A stretch of 64,000 nt of DNA from Clostridiaceae bacterium (GCA_016288315.1 JAEEYU010000072.1:1-64000); one strand, 5' to 3'; shown: positions 18,671 to 27,391, counted from the first letter of the stretch. The notes: generated by a model from the sequence alone, not told the origin. Translations and numbers: made by a program.

Positions 18671-20938
18671 ATGAACACGGCAAACACAATGAACAGTCTT
18701 AAGGAGACTGCGGGCAGAATCAGAGAAATGCGTGAAATAATGGGCTTCACCGTCGAAGAAATGGCGGAGAAAACCGAAGTAACACCCGAGCAGTATCTCG
18801 TTTATGAAAACGGCGGAGCAGACCTGCCTTTCACCTTTATCCACAAATGCGCAATAGCGTTCGGCATTGACATAACAGCCATAATCGAAGGCAGAACAAC
18901 CCACCTTGCCTCATACACCGTCACAAGAAAAGGTATGGGTCATGAAACGGCAAAGGAGGAGGGCATCTCCATAAAGAACCTCGCTCCCAAATTCAAAAAC
19001 AAATTGGCCGAGCCTTACTGGGTAACCTACGAATATTCGGCAGAGCTTCAGAACAAGCCCATCCACACCACAAAGCACAGCGGTCAGGAGTTTGACCTTG
19101 TAATCTCCGGCTCGCTTCTCGTTCAGGTCGGCAGCAACAAAGAGGTGCTCCACGAGGGTGACAGTATTTTCTACAACTCCGCAACTCCTCACGGTATGAT
19201 AGCCGTTGACGGCAAAGACTGCACCTTCCTCGCCTTCGTCATCCCCGGTGAGAAAGAAACCGAGAGCGAAATCAGCAGAAGCGTCGCGCAGGCAAGACCT
19301 GCGACGGGGCTCATCGTTGACAAATACGCAAAATGCGAAGAGGATGAAAACGGCAGACTTCTCAATATCCATTTCGAAAATACCGAAAAATACAACTTCG
19401 GCTTTGACTGCGTTGATGCAATAGCCGACAAATACCCCGACAAGCTCGCAATGATTCACCTTGATATGCACGAGGTTGAAAGAAGATTCACCTTCAGACA
19501 GATAAAGCAGGAATCCGCAAGGGTAGCCAACTACTTCACCTCCCTCGGCATCAAAAAAGGCGACAGGGTTATGCTCGTTCTTCGCAGGCATTACCAGTTC
19601 TGGTTCGCTATGGTTGCCCTCCACAAAATCGGCGCCGTTGCCATCCCCGCAACCTTCCAGCTTAAAGAGCACGATTTTGAATACAGATACAACGCAGCTC
19701 ACGTCAAAGCAATCATCTGCACCGCCTTCGGCGACACTGCGGAGATAGCCGAGCGCGCAGCCGCAAACTGCCCGAGTGTTCAGGAGAAGATTCTTGTCGG
19801 CGATTCAAGAGAGGGCTGGCACGATTTTGACTCCGAATATCCGCTTTTCAGCTCGCACTATTTCAGAACGGAAGAAACCCCCGGCGGCGAAGACACGGCT
19901 CTCATCTTCTTCTCATCGGGCACAACCGGCAACCCCAAAATGGTCGAGCACAAGCACACCTACTCGCTCGGTCATTTCGTCACCGCCAAATACTGGCACT
20001 GCTGCCAGAAGGACGGCCTTCACTTCACTATGTCGGATACCGGCTGGGGCAAGGCGCTCTGGGGCAAGCTCTATGGTCAGTGGATGTGCGAGGGCGCGGT
20101 CTTCGTCAATGATGAAATCCGCTTCCACGCAGAGCAGGTTCTTCCGCTGTTTGCAAAGTATAAGATAACAACCTTCTGCGCTCCCCCCACAATCCTGCGT
20201 ATGCTTATAAAAGAGGATATCTCAAAATACGATTTCTCGTCTGTAACTCATATGACTACCGCAGGCGAGGCACTCAACCCCGAGGTGGCAATCCGCTTCA
20301 AAGAGGCAACCGGGCTTGAGATTATGGAGGGCTTCGGTCAGACCGAGACCACCCTTGTTGTGGCAAACCTCATCGGCGAAAAGCCCAAGCTCGGCTCAAT
20401 GGGCAAGGCGTCCCCGCAGTATAAATGCGACCTTGTTGACCCCGACGGCAACCCCGTTGCCAACGGCGAAACGGGCGAGCTCGTAGTCCGTCTTGATGAC
20501 GGCGAGCCCCTCGGCCTTTTCAAGCAGTATATCGATGAAGAAGAGAAAAACGTCGAATGCCGCAGGCAGAATATGTATCACACAGGCGACACCGCCTGGC
20601 GTGATGAAGACGGCTACTACTGGTATGTCGGCAGAGTTGACGATGTCATCAAATCCTCCGGCTACCGCATCGGGCCGTTCGAGATTGAAAGCGTCATCAT
20701 GGAGCTGCCTTATGTTCTCGAGTGCGGTGTTTCCGCCGCACCGGATGAGGTCAGGGGTCAGATTGTCAAGGCGTCAATAGTCCTCACAAAAGGCACAGAG
20801 GGCACGGATGAACTCAAAAAAGAGATTCAGGATTATGTAAAGGCGCACACCGCTCCCTACAAATATCCCCGCCTTGTCGTCTTCCGTGACGAACTCCCCA
20901 AAACAATCAGCGGCAAAATCCGCAGAAATATGCTTTAA
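18671..20938 (+). CDS. XRE-cupin-acyl-CoA synthetase fusion (AMP-forming)
   Basis: The 755-residue protein has three parts. Residues about 8-65 are an XRE-type helix-turn-helix (IREMREIMGFTVEEMAEKTE). Residues about 115-195 are a cupin (HSGQEFDLVISGSLLVQVG, then HEGDSIFYNSATPHGM). From about 235 to the end there is a complete AMP-forming acyl-CoA synthetase with IFFSSGTTGNPKMVEHKH (ATP loop), MEGFGQTET and a C-terminal SGKIRRN lysine motif. The last is closest in feel to the acetyl/medium-chain MACS group. ATG 18671 follows AAAGGAGG; upstream starts lie within the T-box terminator. A T-box leader controls it, so it should be made when a branched-chain amino acid is short. The HTH may let it bind DNA or may only be structural. 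Confidence 0.87.
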   Translation: MNTANTMNSLKETAGRIREMREIMGFTVEEMAEKTEVTPEQYLVYENGGADLPFTFIHKCAIAFGIDITAIIEGRTTHLASYTVTRKGMGHETAKEEGISIKNLAPKFKNKLAEPYWVTYEYSAELQNKPIHTTKHSGQEFDLVISGSLLVQVGSNKEVLHEGDSIFYNSATPHGMIAVDGKDCTFLAFVIPGEKETESEISRSVAQARPATGLIVDKYAKCEEDENGRLLNIHFENTEKYNFGFDCVDAIADKYPDKLAMIHLDMHEVERRFTFRQIKQESARVANYFTSLGIKKGDRVMLVLRRHYQFWFAMVALHKIGAVAIPATFQLKEHDFEYRYNAAHVKAIICTAFGDTAEIAERAAANCPSVQEKILVGDSREGWHDFDSEYPLFSSHYFRTEETPGGEDTALIFFSSGTTGNPKMVEHKHTYSLGHFVTAKYWHCCQKDGLHFTMSDTGWGKALWGKLYGQWMCEGAVFVNDEIRFHAEQVLPLFAKYKITTFCAPPTILRMLIKEDISKYDFSSVTHMTTAGEALNPEVAIRFKEATGLEIMEGFGQTETTLVVANLIGEKPKLGSMGKASPQYKCDLVDPDGNPVANGETGELVVRLDDGEPLGLFKQYIDEEEKNVECRRQNMYHTGDTAWRDEDGYYWYVGRVDDVIKSSGYRIGPFEIESVIMELPYVLECGVSAAPDEVRGQIVKASIVLTKGTEGTDELKKEIQDYVKAHTAPYKYPRLVVFRDELPKTISGKIRRNML

Positions 20939-20945
20939 AAAATCC

Positions 20946-20974
20946 TTGACAAATAAAACTCTTTGTTTTATACT
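20946..20974 (+). promoter_or_regulatory. Promoter of the second T-box leader
   Basis: TTGACA (20946-20951), 17 bases, TATACT (20969-20974), starting 8 bases after the preceding stop codon. Confidence 0.7.
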
Positions 20975-20984
20975 TTTCCGTAAC

Positions 20985-21257
20985 CGCATAGCAAAATGCA
21001 GTGATGGTATTAAGTGAACAGGGCAAACTTTTCAGAGAGCCGGCGGCTGGTGCAAGCCGGTAAGAATCCTTATTCGCTGTCTCGTATCGGAGCAGAACTC
21101 CTGAATTCATAGGGAGTTACGGGTGGGCCCGTTACAGCTCAGAGGTTTGTCAGAACCTTACAGAGGTGGTCGCCTTACGGCGGCAATACGGGTGGTAACG
21201 TGGTTATTAAAAATAATCATCCCGCAGGGTAATAATGCTCTGCGGGGTTTCTTTTTT
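20985..21257 (+). promoter_or_regulatory. T-box leader, probable leucine specifier
   Basis: Stem I carries a K-turn-like base, GUGAUGGUAU (near 21000) opposite UAUCGGAGC (near 21085), in which the GA and AG mismatches align. It also has AGAGAG (from 21034) and an ACAG/CUGU helix above the loop. That leaves CUC (21081-21083, Leu) followed by G, the purine normally found after a specifier. The T-box variant TGGTAACGTGG is at 21193-21203, with UGGU again fitting discriminator A. The terminator stem CCCGCAG / CTGCGGG (21221-21227 with 21240-21246) is followed by a T tract. Start and end of the leader are approximate. Confidence 0.85.
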
Positions 21258-21277
21258 CACAGGGAGGAATTAATTAA

Positions 21278-22669
21278 ATGAGAAAAATCTATGTTTCCGA
21301 TTACACATTAAAGCATCTCGCAACCGAGAGAAAGAACCCTCTTCTTTTCAGGGAGAAGGTCGCAATTGCAACCGCCGTTGATGAGATGGGCGCCGATATA
21401 ATCGAACTCAACGGAGTCACAAACTTCAAAGAGGATAAAATAACCTGCAAAACAATTGCCTCGGCAGTCAAAAACGCCGCCATTGCAATTCCCGCAGGCA
21501 CGACACCCGAAGAAATTGAAATGGCGTGGGAGTGCATAAGCACCGCAAAAACGCCCGTTCTTCAGGTCGCTCTGCCGCTGAGCACCGTGCAGATGGAATA
21601 CATCTACCACTTCAAAGCGCCCAAAATGATGACTATGGTTGAAACCCTCGTCAAAGCGGCAAAAGAAAAGTGTGAAAACGTCGAGTTCATCGCCCTTGAC
21701 GCCACAAGAGCCGAAAAGGATGTTCTCGCAAAGGCGCTCGAAATCGCCGTTGAATGCGGTGCCACATCAATAACAATCAGCGATGAGGCGGGCATAAACT
21801 TCCCTGCGGAATTTGCCGAAATCGTCAAAGCTGTCAAAGAGAAGGTCAGCGTTCCCGTCTATGTCAAGGTCTCCGGCGCCCTGTTTATGGAGACGGCAAC
21901 TGCTTTTGAGAGCATCAAAGCAGGCGCGGACGGCGTAAAGAGCGTTGTTGAAGGCACGGCTCAGCTCAAAACGCACAGAATAGCCGCCATCATCGCCAAA
22001 AAGGGCGAGGCTTACGGAATCTGCACATCCCTCAACGTCAGCAGAATCCGCACCGATGTCAAATCCCTCGCCAAAAAGGTAGAGGAGACGGATAAGCCGT
22101 CATCCTTCACCCCCGAAGAAAACGCCGACATCTCACTCGATGCCGACTCAACAATTGAAGATATCACCGACTCAGCCGTAAAGCTCGGCTACACCCTTAC
22201 CGAAGAAGATGCCGGCAACGTTATGCGCGGTCTCAAAAGAGTGTGCGAAAAGAAGGGGAGCATCGGCGCGAGAGAATTTGAAGCTCTCATCGCTTCCTAC
22301 GCCATGCAGGCGCCCTCGACCTATCACGTTGAATACTACACCACAACAAGCGGCAACTTAACCTCCGCCATGGCTCACGTCGTTCTCAGAAAAGAGGGCG
22401 GCAAAAACATCACCGGCGTGGCTGTCGGCGACGGTCCCGTTGACGCCGCTTTCGGCGCAATAGAACAGAGCATCGGCTACCACTACGAGCTTGATGATTT
22501 CCAGATTAACACCGTAACCGAGGGCAAGGAATCTCTCGGCTCGGCTCTCATCAAACTTCGCCACAACGGCAAGATTTATTCGGGCAACGGCATTTCAACC
22601 GACATTGTCGGCGCCTGCATAAGAGCTTATATCAACGCTCTGAACAAAATAGTCTATGATGAGGATTAA
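21278..22669 (+). CDS. Isopropylmalate-synthase-like protein with degenerate catalytic barrel and intact LeuA regulatory domain
   Basis: The 463-residue protein aligns in layout with 2-isopropylmalate/citramalate synthases. It has an N-terminal DRE-TIM (HMGL-like) barrel to about residue 270, a linker, and a C-terminal LeuA dimerisation domain (about 345-455, with ITGVAVGDGPVDAAFGAIEQ and ISTDIVGACIRAYINAL). The barrel motifs needed for catalysis are altered. The usual DTTLRDGEQ reads SDYTLKHLATE, and the metal-binding HxHND strand reads YVKVSGALFMETATAF, so both His ligands and the catalytic Arg-Asp are absent. It is therefore probably not a normal synthase. The intact regulatory domain suggests leucine or a related ligand binds. 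It lies behind a leucine-type T-box and 3 bases before the TIM-barrel-acyl-CoA synthetase gene. Confidence 0.8.
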   Translation: MRKIYVSDYTLKHLATERKNPLLFREKVAIATAVDEMGADIIELNGVTNFKEDKITCKTIASAVKNAAIAIPAGTTPEEIEMAWECISTAKTPVLQVALPLSTVQMEYIYHFKAPKMMTMVETLVKAAKEKCENVEFIALDATRAEKDVLAKALEIAVECGATSITISDEAGINFPAEFAEIVKAVKEKVSVPVYVKVSGALFMETATAFESIKAGADGVKSVVEGTAQLKTHRIAAIIAKKGEAYGICTSLNVSRIRTDVKSLAKKVEETDKPSSFTPEENADISLDADSTIEDITDSAVKLGYTLTEEDAGNVMRGLKRVCEKKGSIGAREFEALIASYAMQAPSTYHVEYYTTTSGNLTSAMAHVVLRKEGGKNITGVAVGDGPVDAAFGAIEQSIGYHYELDDFQINTVTEGKESLGSALIKLRHNGKIYSGNGISTDIVGACIRAYINALNKIVYDED

Positions 22670-22672
22670 AAA

Positions 22673-25132
22673 ATGAAATTAAGTTTTTCAACAAAAAACG
22701 TTGACCTGAACTCGTTTGCCGATACCTGCAATATCGCTTATGATTACGGCTATGCGGGCTTTGAAATATTCGACGCCAAGGCGGAAAAGAAAAAGCACTA
22801 CGACTCCGTTCTCAAAGACGGCGCCGCCGCTTCAAAAAGGAAGCTGCGCAACCGCGGCCTTGCCGTTTCCGCCCTCACTTATCCCTTCCCCGTTGAGAGC
22901 GAGGAGGCGGACGCAAACGTCATAAAGCACTATGTTGACTGGGCTTATGACGCGGGCGTGGAGGCGGTAATCGTCTCCCTTAAGGATGAACCCGACATTG
23001 ACCTTCTCAAAGCAAAGCTTGCACCCGCCGTCGAGAGAGCGGATGAAGCCGACATCAAAATTCTTTTTGAAACGTCGGACAGTCTCGCCCACTCCGAAAA
23101 GGTGCTTGACATAATCAATGAGTTTGCGGCAGTGCCTCTGGGCGCCGCCTGGAATATCAGAGAAACCTATTTCAATGCGGGCGAGAGTCCCGAAAATACC
23201 ATAGAAACCCTCGGCGCGCACATCTGCTACGTCCGCATAGGCGACAGAGCGCAGGACGGCACAAACTGCCTTATAGGCGAGGGCACTCTGCCTGTCAGGG
23301 ATTTCATCAACGCCGTTGCGTCACTCAACTATGAGGGCTTCATCTGCGTTGACTGGAATGATGAAATAACAGATTACGACATTGTCCTCACCCACTTCAC
23401 CAATTTCATAAATGAGATTGACAATAAAACAAAGCCCAAGGCGGCTCTTCAGCACAACAGGGCGGGCACCGGCTCCTTTCCCTGGAAAAAGTATGATATG
23501 GTTGAATGCACTTTTTCTCAGGTGCTTGACAAAATGTGCGAGTGTTTCCCCGACCAGCTTGCGTTTAAATACACAACTCTCGATTACACACGCACCTACA
23601 CCCAGTTCCGCAGAGATGTTGACGACCTCGCCGCCGCCTTCATTTCACTGGGTGTAAAACCCGGTCATCACGTCGCAATATGGGCAACAAACGTGCCTGC
23701 GTGGTTCCTCACCTTCTGGGCTGCCACAAAAATAGGCGCCGTGCTTGTAACCGTCAACACAGCTTATAAGATTCACGAGGCAGAGTATCTTCTGCGCCAG
23801 TCCGACACGCACACCCTCGTTATGATTGAAAGCTGCAAGGACTCAAACTACAAAGAGATTATCAACGAGCTTTGCCCCGAACTTAAAAACACCGTTCCCG
23901 GCAAACCGCTTTATTCAAAAAATCTTCCCTTCCTGCGCAACGTCATCACCGTCGGCTTTGAAATGCCGGGCGCTCTCACGTGGGAGGAGACTTTTGAGAG
24001 AAGCTCAATGGTGCCCCACGAGGAGGTTCTGCGCAGGGCTTCAATGGTCAAACCCGACGATGTCTGCAATATGCAATACACCTCGGGCACAACCGGTTTC
24101 CCCAAGGGCGTAATGCTCACCCACAGGAACGTTGTCAACGACGGCAAAATCATAGGCGACAGAATGGATCTCTCAACGGCGGACCGTATGATGATTCAGG
24201 TGCCTATGTTCCACTGCTTCGGTATGACTCTTTCAATGACCTCAACAATGACCCACGGCGGCACGCTCTGCCCGATGCCCTATTATTCGCCAAAGTCATC
24301 GCTCGCCTGCGTCAATGATGAAAAAATCACCTGCTTCAACGGCGTTCCCACAATGTTTATCGGAATGTTCAACCATGAAGATTTTGCAAAAACCGATTTT
24401 TCACACATGCGCACAGGCATTATGGCCGGCTCAAACTGCCCGCCAGACCTTATGAGGCAGGCGGCAAGGGAGATGAATATGCGCGAAATCATATCCGTTT
24501 ACGGTATGACTGAATCCGCCCCCGGCAGCACAATGGGCGAGGTAAACGAGGATGAAGACCACCGTGTTGAAACTGTCGGCTCTGCCTTCCCCGGTGTTGA
24601 GTGCAAAATCATTGACCCCGAAACGGGCGCAGACCTTCCCGACGGCGAGAACGGCGAGTTTGTCGCAAGGGGCTTCAATATTATGAAGGGCTACTACAAA
24701 ATGCCGGAGGCAACCGCGCAGACAATTGATGCCGACGGCTGGCTTCACAGCGGCGATATCTGCTGCCGCACCCCGGACGGCTACTATAAGGTAACCGGCA
24801 GACTCAAAGATATGATTATCAGAGGCGGCGAAAACCTCTACCCGCGTGAAATTGAGGAGTTCTATCTCAACCACGAAAAGGTCCGCGACGTTCAGGTGGT
24901 CGGCGTTCCCGATGACAGATACGGCGAAGAGGCGTGCGCCTGGATAGTCCTTCATGAGGGCGAAACCTCCACTGAGGATGAAATGCGTGAATACGGCAAC
25001 AGCTTTATGGCACGCCATAAGGTGCCGAGATACTTCATATTCGTCAAAGCCCTGCCGATGAACGCCGCAGGCAAAATCCTCAAATACAAAATGCGCGAAG
25101 AGTCAATCGATATTCTCGGATTAAAAAAATAA
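22673..25132 (+). CDS. Xylose-isomerase-like TIM barrel fused to AMP-forming acyl-CoA synthetase
   Basis: Residues 1 to about 258 resemble sugar-phosphate isomerase/epimerase (AP-endonuclease-2) barrels. It opens KLSFSTKNVDLNSFADTCNI and has VEAVIVSLKDE and HICYVRIGDRAQDG, where the usual H-x-K/D metal triad is only partly recognisable. Residues about 275-819 are a complete acyl-CoA synthetase: QYTSGTTGFPKGVMLTHRN (ATP loop), ISVYGMTESAPGSTMG, WLHSGDI, GRLKDMIIRGGENLYP and C-terminal NAAGKILKYK. The adenylating half looks like the FadD/medium-chain group. It is translationally close to the IPMS-like gene (3-base gap) and under the same leucine-type T-box. The role of the barrel is unknown. 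Confidence 0.85.
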   Translation: MKLSFSTKNVDLNSFADTCNIAYDYGYAGFEIFDAKAEKKKHYDSVLKDGAAASKRKLRNRGLAVSALTYPFPVESEEADANVIKHYVDWAYDAGVEAVIVSLKDEPDIDLLKAKLAPAVERADEADIKILFETSDSLAHSEKVLDIINEFAAVPLGAAWNIRETYFNAGESPENTIETLGAHICYVRIGDRAQDGTNCLIGEGTLPVRDFINAVASLNYEGFICVDWNDEITDYDIVLTHFTNFINEIDNKTKPKAALQHNRAGTGSFPWKKYDMVECTFSQVLDKMCECFPDQLAFKYTTLDYTRTYTQFRRDVDDLAAAFISLGVKPGHHVAIWATNVPAWFLTFWAATKIGAVLVTVNTAYKIHEAEYLLRQSDTHTLVMIESCKDSNYKEIINELCPELKNTVPGKPLYSKNLPFLRNVITVGFEMPGALTWEETFERSSMVPHEEVLRRASMVKPDDVCNMQYTSGTTGFPKGVMLTHRNVVNDGKIIGDRMDLSTADRMMIQVPMFHCFGMTLSMTSTMTHGGTLCPMPYYSPKSSLACVNDEKITCFNGVPTMFIGMFNHEDFAKTDFSHMRTGIMAGSNCPPDLMRQAAREMNMREIISVYGMTESAPGSTMGEVNEDEDHRVETVGSAFPGVECKIIDPETGADLPDGENGEFVARGFNIMKGYYKMPEATAQTIDADGWLHSGDICCRTPDGYYKVTGRLKDMIIRGGENLYPREIEEFYLNHEKVRDVQVVGVPDDRYGEEACAWIVLHEGETSTEDEMREYGNSFMARHKVPRYFIFVKALPMNAAGKILKYKMREESIDILGLKK

Positions 25133-25145
25133 AAAACACCTGCTA

Positions 25146-25184
25146 ACGAACCTGCAAATCTGTTTTGCGGGTTCGTGTTCTTTT
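25146..25184 (+). terminator. Terminator of the T-box/acyl-CoA synthetase operon
   Basis: ACGAACC followed by TGCAAA pairs with TTTGC and GGTTCGT (25146-25176), followed by a T-rich tail. There is one unpaired base in the stem. Confidence 0.75.
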
Positions 25185-25212
25185 CCTCACTGCTTTGTTT
25201 TAAACCGTTAGC

Positions 25213-25241
25213 TTGACCGTCGGGCACAGCGGTATTATAAT
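25213..25241 (+). promoter_or_regulatory. Promoter of the GH28-like gene
   Basis: TTGACC (25213-25218), 17 bases, TATAAT (25236-25241), 25 bases before the GTG start. Confidence 0.65.
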
Positions 25242-25265
25242 GACAGCAAAGCGGGAGGTGAAAAT

Positions 25266-26405
25266 GTGACGGAGTTTGCAAATGTCCGCGAACTGGGCGC
25301 TTACGCAGACGGCGTTCATGATGATGCGGCTGTTCTCAACAGCCTTATCCGCAGCGGCTGCAGAAAGCTTCTGATTCCTCAGGGCCGCTATCTGCTCGGC
25401 AGCACGCTCATACTTGAAAGCGGCACAGAGATTGCCGCAGAAAAAGACGCATATATGATTCTTGCGCCCGGTGCGCAGAAAAGCCGCCGCGATTTTCTCG
25501 CCGCAAACGGCAGTTCTGACAAAACTGCCAAAAACATAAGCATCAGCGGCGGTGTCTGGGATGGCAACAGTATGCATAACAGCAGGGGAGACAATCTTTT
25601 TGACCCTTCCGCCACCAGCGGTGCGCTTTTCAGTTTCAGCAATGTAAAAAATCTGTCTCTCTCGGATATGAAACTCAAAAATCCCCTTTGCTATTACCTT
25701 CGCTTCTGCCGTGCGGAGAATGTGACAATTGACGGCATTGTTTTTGAGTCTGAGGATGTTCACATCAATCAGGACGGCATTCACCTTGCAGGTTTCTGCA
25801 GCCGTTTCACAATCCGCAATCTCCGCGGGGTCAGCGGCTCGCCGGGCGATGATTTTATTGCCCTCAACGCCGACGACTGCCTCACAAGGCAGGAGAGTTT
25901 CGATATGGTCAACGGTCCGCAGAAAGATATTCTGATTGAAAACATTCACGCGGACGAATGCCACTGTTTTCTTCGCCTTCTCAGCGTTGAATCTCCGATT
26001 GAAAATGTAACGGTCAGAAACGTTTCGGGCTGCTGCCGCGGCACTGCAGTCAATATGGATGCCGCGCGCTATTGCCGTGTGCCGCTTTTCAGTCAGGGCG
26101 ATGAAATCTGCAAAAACGGTGTGGGCAGGCTCAGAAATGTGCTGATAGAGAATATCTGTGTGGGCAGGTCTCAGGTTACGCGGGAACAGTTTATTACAGC
26201 CGAGACAAACGCGCAGAATCTTGAAATACGCAATTTTGAGGCGGTGACGCCGTATGGCGGAGACGTGATTGAAATATCGAATCTGGCGCCTCATACTTTA
26301 AAATACCGCAGTGAAAAAATTACGGCGGATGAAACACTGCTTTTGAATGAAAGGCGTTCATTCACAGAACCGCGGTTTGAAACATTCATTCTTTCAAAAA
26401 TATGA
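25266..26405 (+). CDS. Right-handed beta-helix protein, GH28-like
   Basis: The 379-residue protein starts at a GTG after GGGAGGTG. It begins NVRELGAYADGVHDDAAVLNSLI, the N-terminal pectate-lyase-3/polygalacturonase signature, followed by parallel beta-helix repeats. NQDGIHLAG near residue 160 and GSPGDDFIALN near 195 correspond to the GH28 NTD and DD strand motifs. However, the GHG His and RIK motifs of true polygalacturonases are not evident, so the chemistry may differ. There is no signal peptide, so it would work on intracellular oligosaccharides or another glycan. Its promoter and flanking terminators make it a single-gene unit. Confidence 0.7.
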   Translation: MTEFANVRELGAYADGVHDDAAVLNSLIRSGCRKLLIPQGRYLLGSTLILESGTEIAAEKDAYMILAPGAQKSRRDFLAANGSSDKTAKNISISGGVWDGNSMHNSRGDNLFDPSATSGALFSFSNVKNLSLSDMKLKNPLCYYLRFCRAENVTIDGIVFESEDVHINQDGIHLAGFCSRFTIRNLRGVSGSPGDDFIALNADDCLTRQESFDMVNGPQKDILIENIHADECHCFLRLLSVESPIENVTVRNVSGCCRGTAVNMDAARYCRVPLFSQGDEICKNGVGRLRNVLIENICVGRSQVTREQFITAETNAQNLEIRNFEAVTPYGGDVIEISNLAPHTLKYRSEKITADETLLLNERRSFTEPRFETFILSKI

Positions 26406-26414
26406 TGATAAATA

Positions 26415-26445
26415 AAAACCTCCATCATCGATGGAGGTTTTATTA
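26415..26445. terminator. Bidirectional terminator between convergent genes
   Basis: AAAACCTCCAT / ATGGAGGTTTT (26415-26425 with 26431-26441) with a 5-base loop gives a T run on both strands. It serves the GH28-like gene (plus) and the esterase gene (minus). Confidence 0.88.
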
Positions 26446-26461
26446 TGTTTTACGCTGAATC

Positions 26462-27391
26462 TCAGTGCTTCTCAAGAAACTCCATTGTCTGCCTGAAACA
26501 CTCTCTGCCTTTCTCAAATTTTGTCACAATGGTCCAGGCGTGGTTGCCTATTATCCCCGTGCCTTCAAAATGTCCGTATTCAATGCCGAGCGCCTTGTAT
26601 TCGTTCATCATGTCATAGCCCTCATATCTCAGCCAGTCGCGGCAGCAGGTCGTGAAAAACGTCGGCGGAAAGCCCTCCGAAATGTGCGGTGAAGCAAGCT
26701 CTCCCTGCGGTGTTTCGAGAAACTTTCTCGCTTCGTCATAATTCATGCCGAGAAAAGAACACACCATCATTTTCATATCGGGGAATTTCGACTGCTTGCA
26801 GGCAGGGTCAAGTAACCTTTTCAGGTCAACACAGCCGCAGTGCGCTACCATCGCCCTGATTCTGAAATCCTCATTGTGCCTTAATTCAACGCCGAGCTTC
26901 TCGGCAAGCTCCCTGTCGGCGGCAATGGCGGCAAGCATCATTATAAAATATACGCCCGCGCTCTCACCCGCCAGCACAATGTTTTCCGTGTCAAGCTTGT
27001 TTTTCTCTGCGCCGTCAAGAATAAAATCAACCGCCTTGCAGACTTCCGCAATAATCTCTTTGTAAGTCTTTTTCGGCGCGTATGTGTATGAAACGGAGGC
27101 GGTGAAGTAACCCGCCTTCGCAAAATTCTGAATGTATGCGTTTCTCATATCGGTAATGCCCGAAACAAATCCGCCGCCGTGAATATAGATAAGAAGCGGC
27201 TTTTTCACACCGGTTAAATCCTTGCGGCAGTATGTGTTTATATATTGCTGCTTTTCACTGCCGTAGTGAATCCTTTTTGTGTAAATAATGTTCTCGGGCA
27301 CCGGCTTGTATGTCAGCGCATAAGCGAGCGCCTCTGTGAAATTATACCAGCAGGTGCCTGCGCGCCCTCTGTAATAAACCTTTTTCTCCAT
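26462..27391 (-). CDS. Alpha/beta hydrolase (HSL-type esterase/lipase)
   Basis: The 309-residue protein has the oxyanion motif IYIHGGGFVSG near residue 90 and the nucleophile elbow LAGESAGVY near 145. These mark the hormone-sensitive-lipase branch of carboxylesterases. There is no signal peptide. It is the second gene of a minus-strand pair, 12 bases after the anchored propeller-like protein. The substrate is unknown; acetyl-ester or short acyl groups are typical of the family. Confidence 0.85.
   Translation of the reverse strand: MEKKVYYRGRAGTCWYNFTEALAYALTYKPVPENIIYTKRIHYGSEKQQYINTYCRKDLTGVKKPLLIYIHGGGFVSGITDMRNAYIQNFAKAGYFTASVSYTYAPKKTYKEIIAEVCKAVDFILDGAEKNKLDTENIVLAGESAGVYFIMMLAAIAADRELAEKLGVELRHNEDFRIRAMVAHCGCVDLKRLLDPACKQSKFPDMKMMVCSFLGMNYDEARKFLETPQGELASPHISEGFPPTFFTTCCRDWLRYEGYDMMNEYKALGIEYGHFEGTGIIGNHAWTIVTKFEKGRECFRQTMEFLEKH

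Noticed and set aside
25200..26294. Long antisense frame (364 codons) opposite the GH28-like gene
   Set aside because: No Shine-Dalgarno site or family motif, and the composition is that of the complement of a beta-helix gene; the plus-strand gene has a promoter and family signatures.
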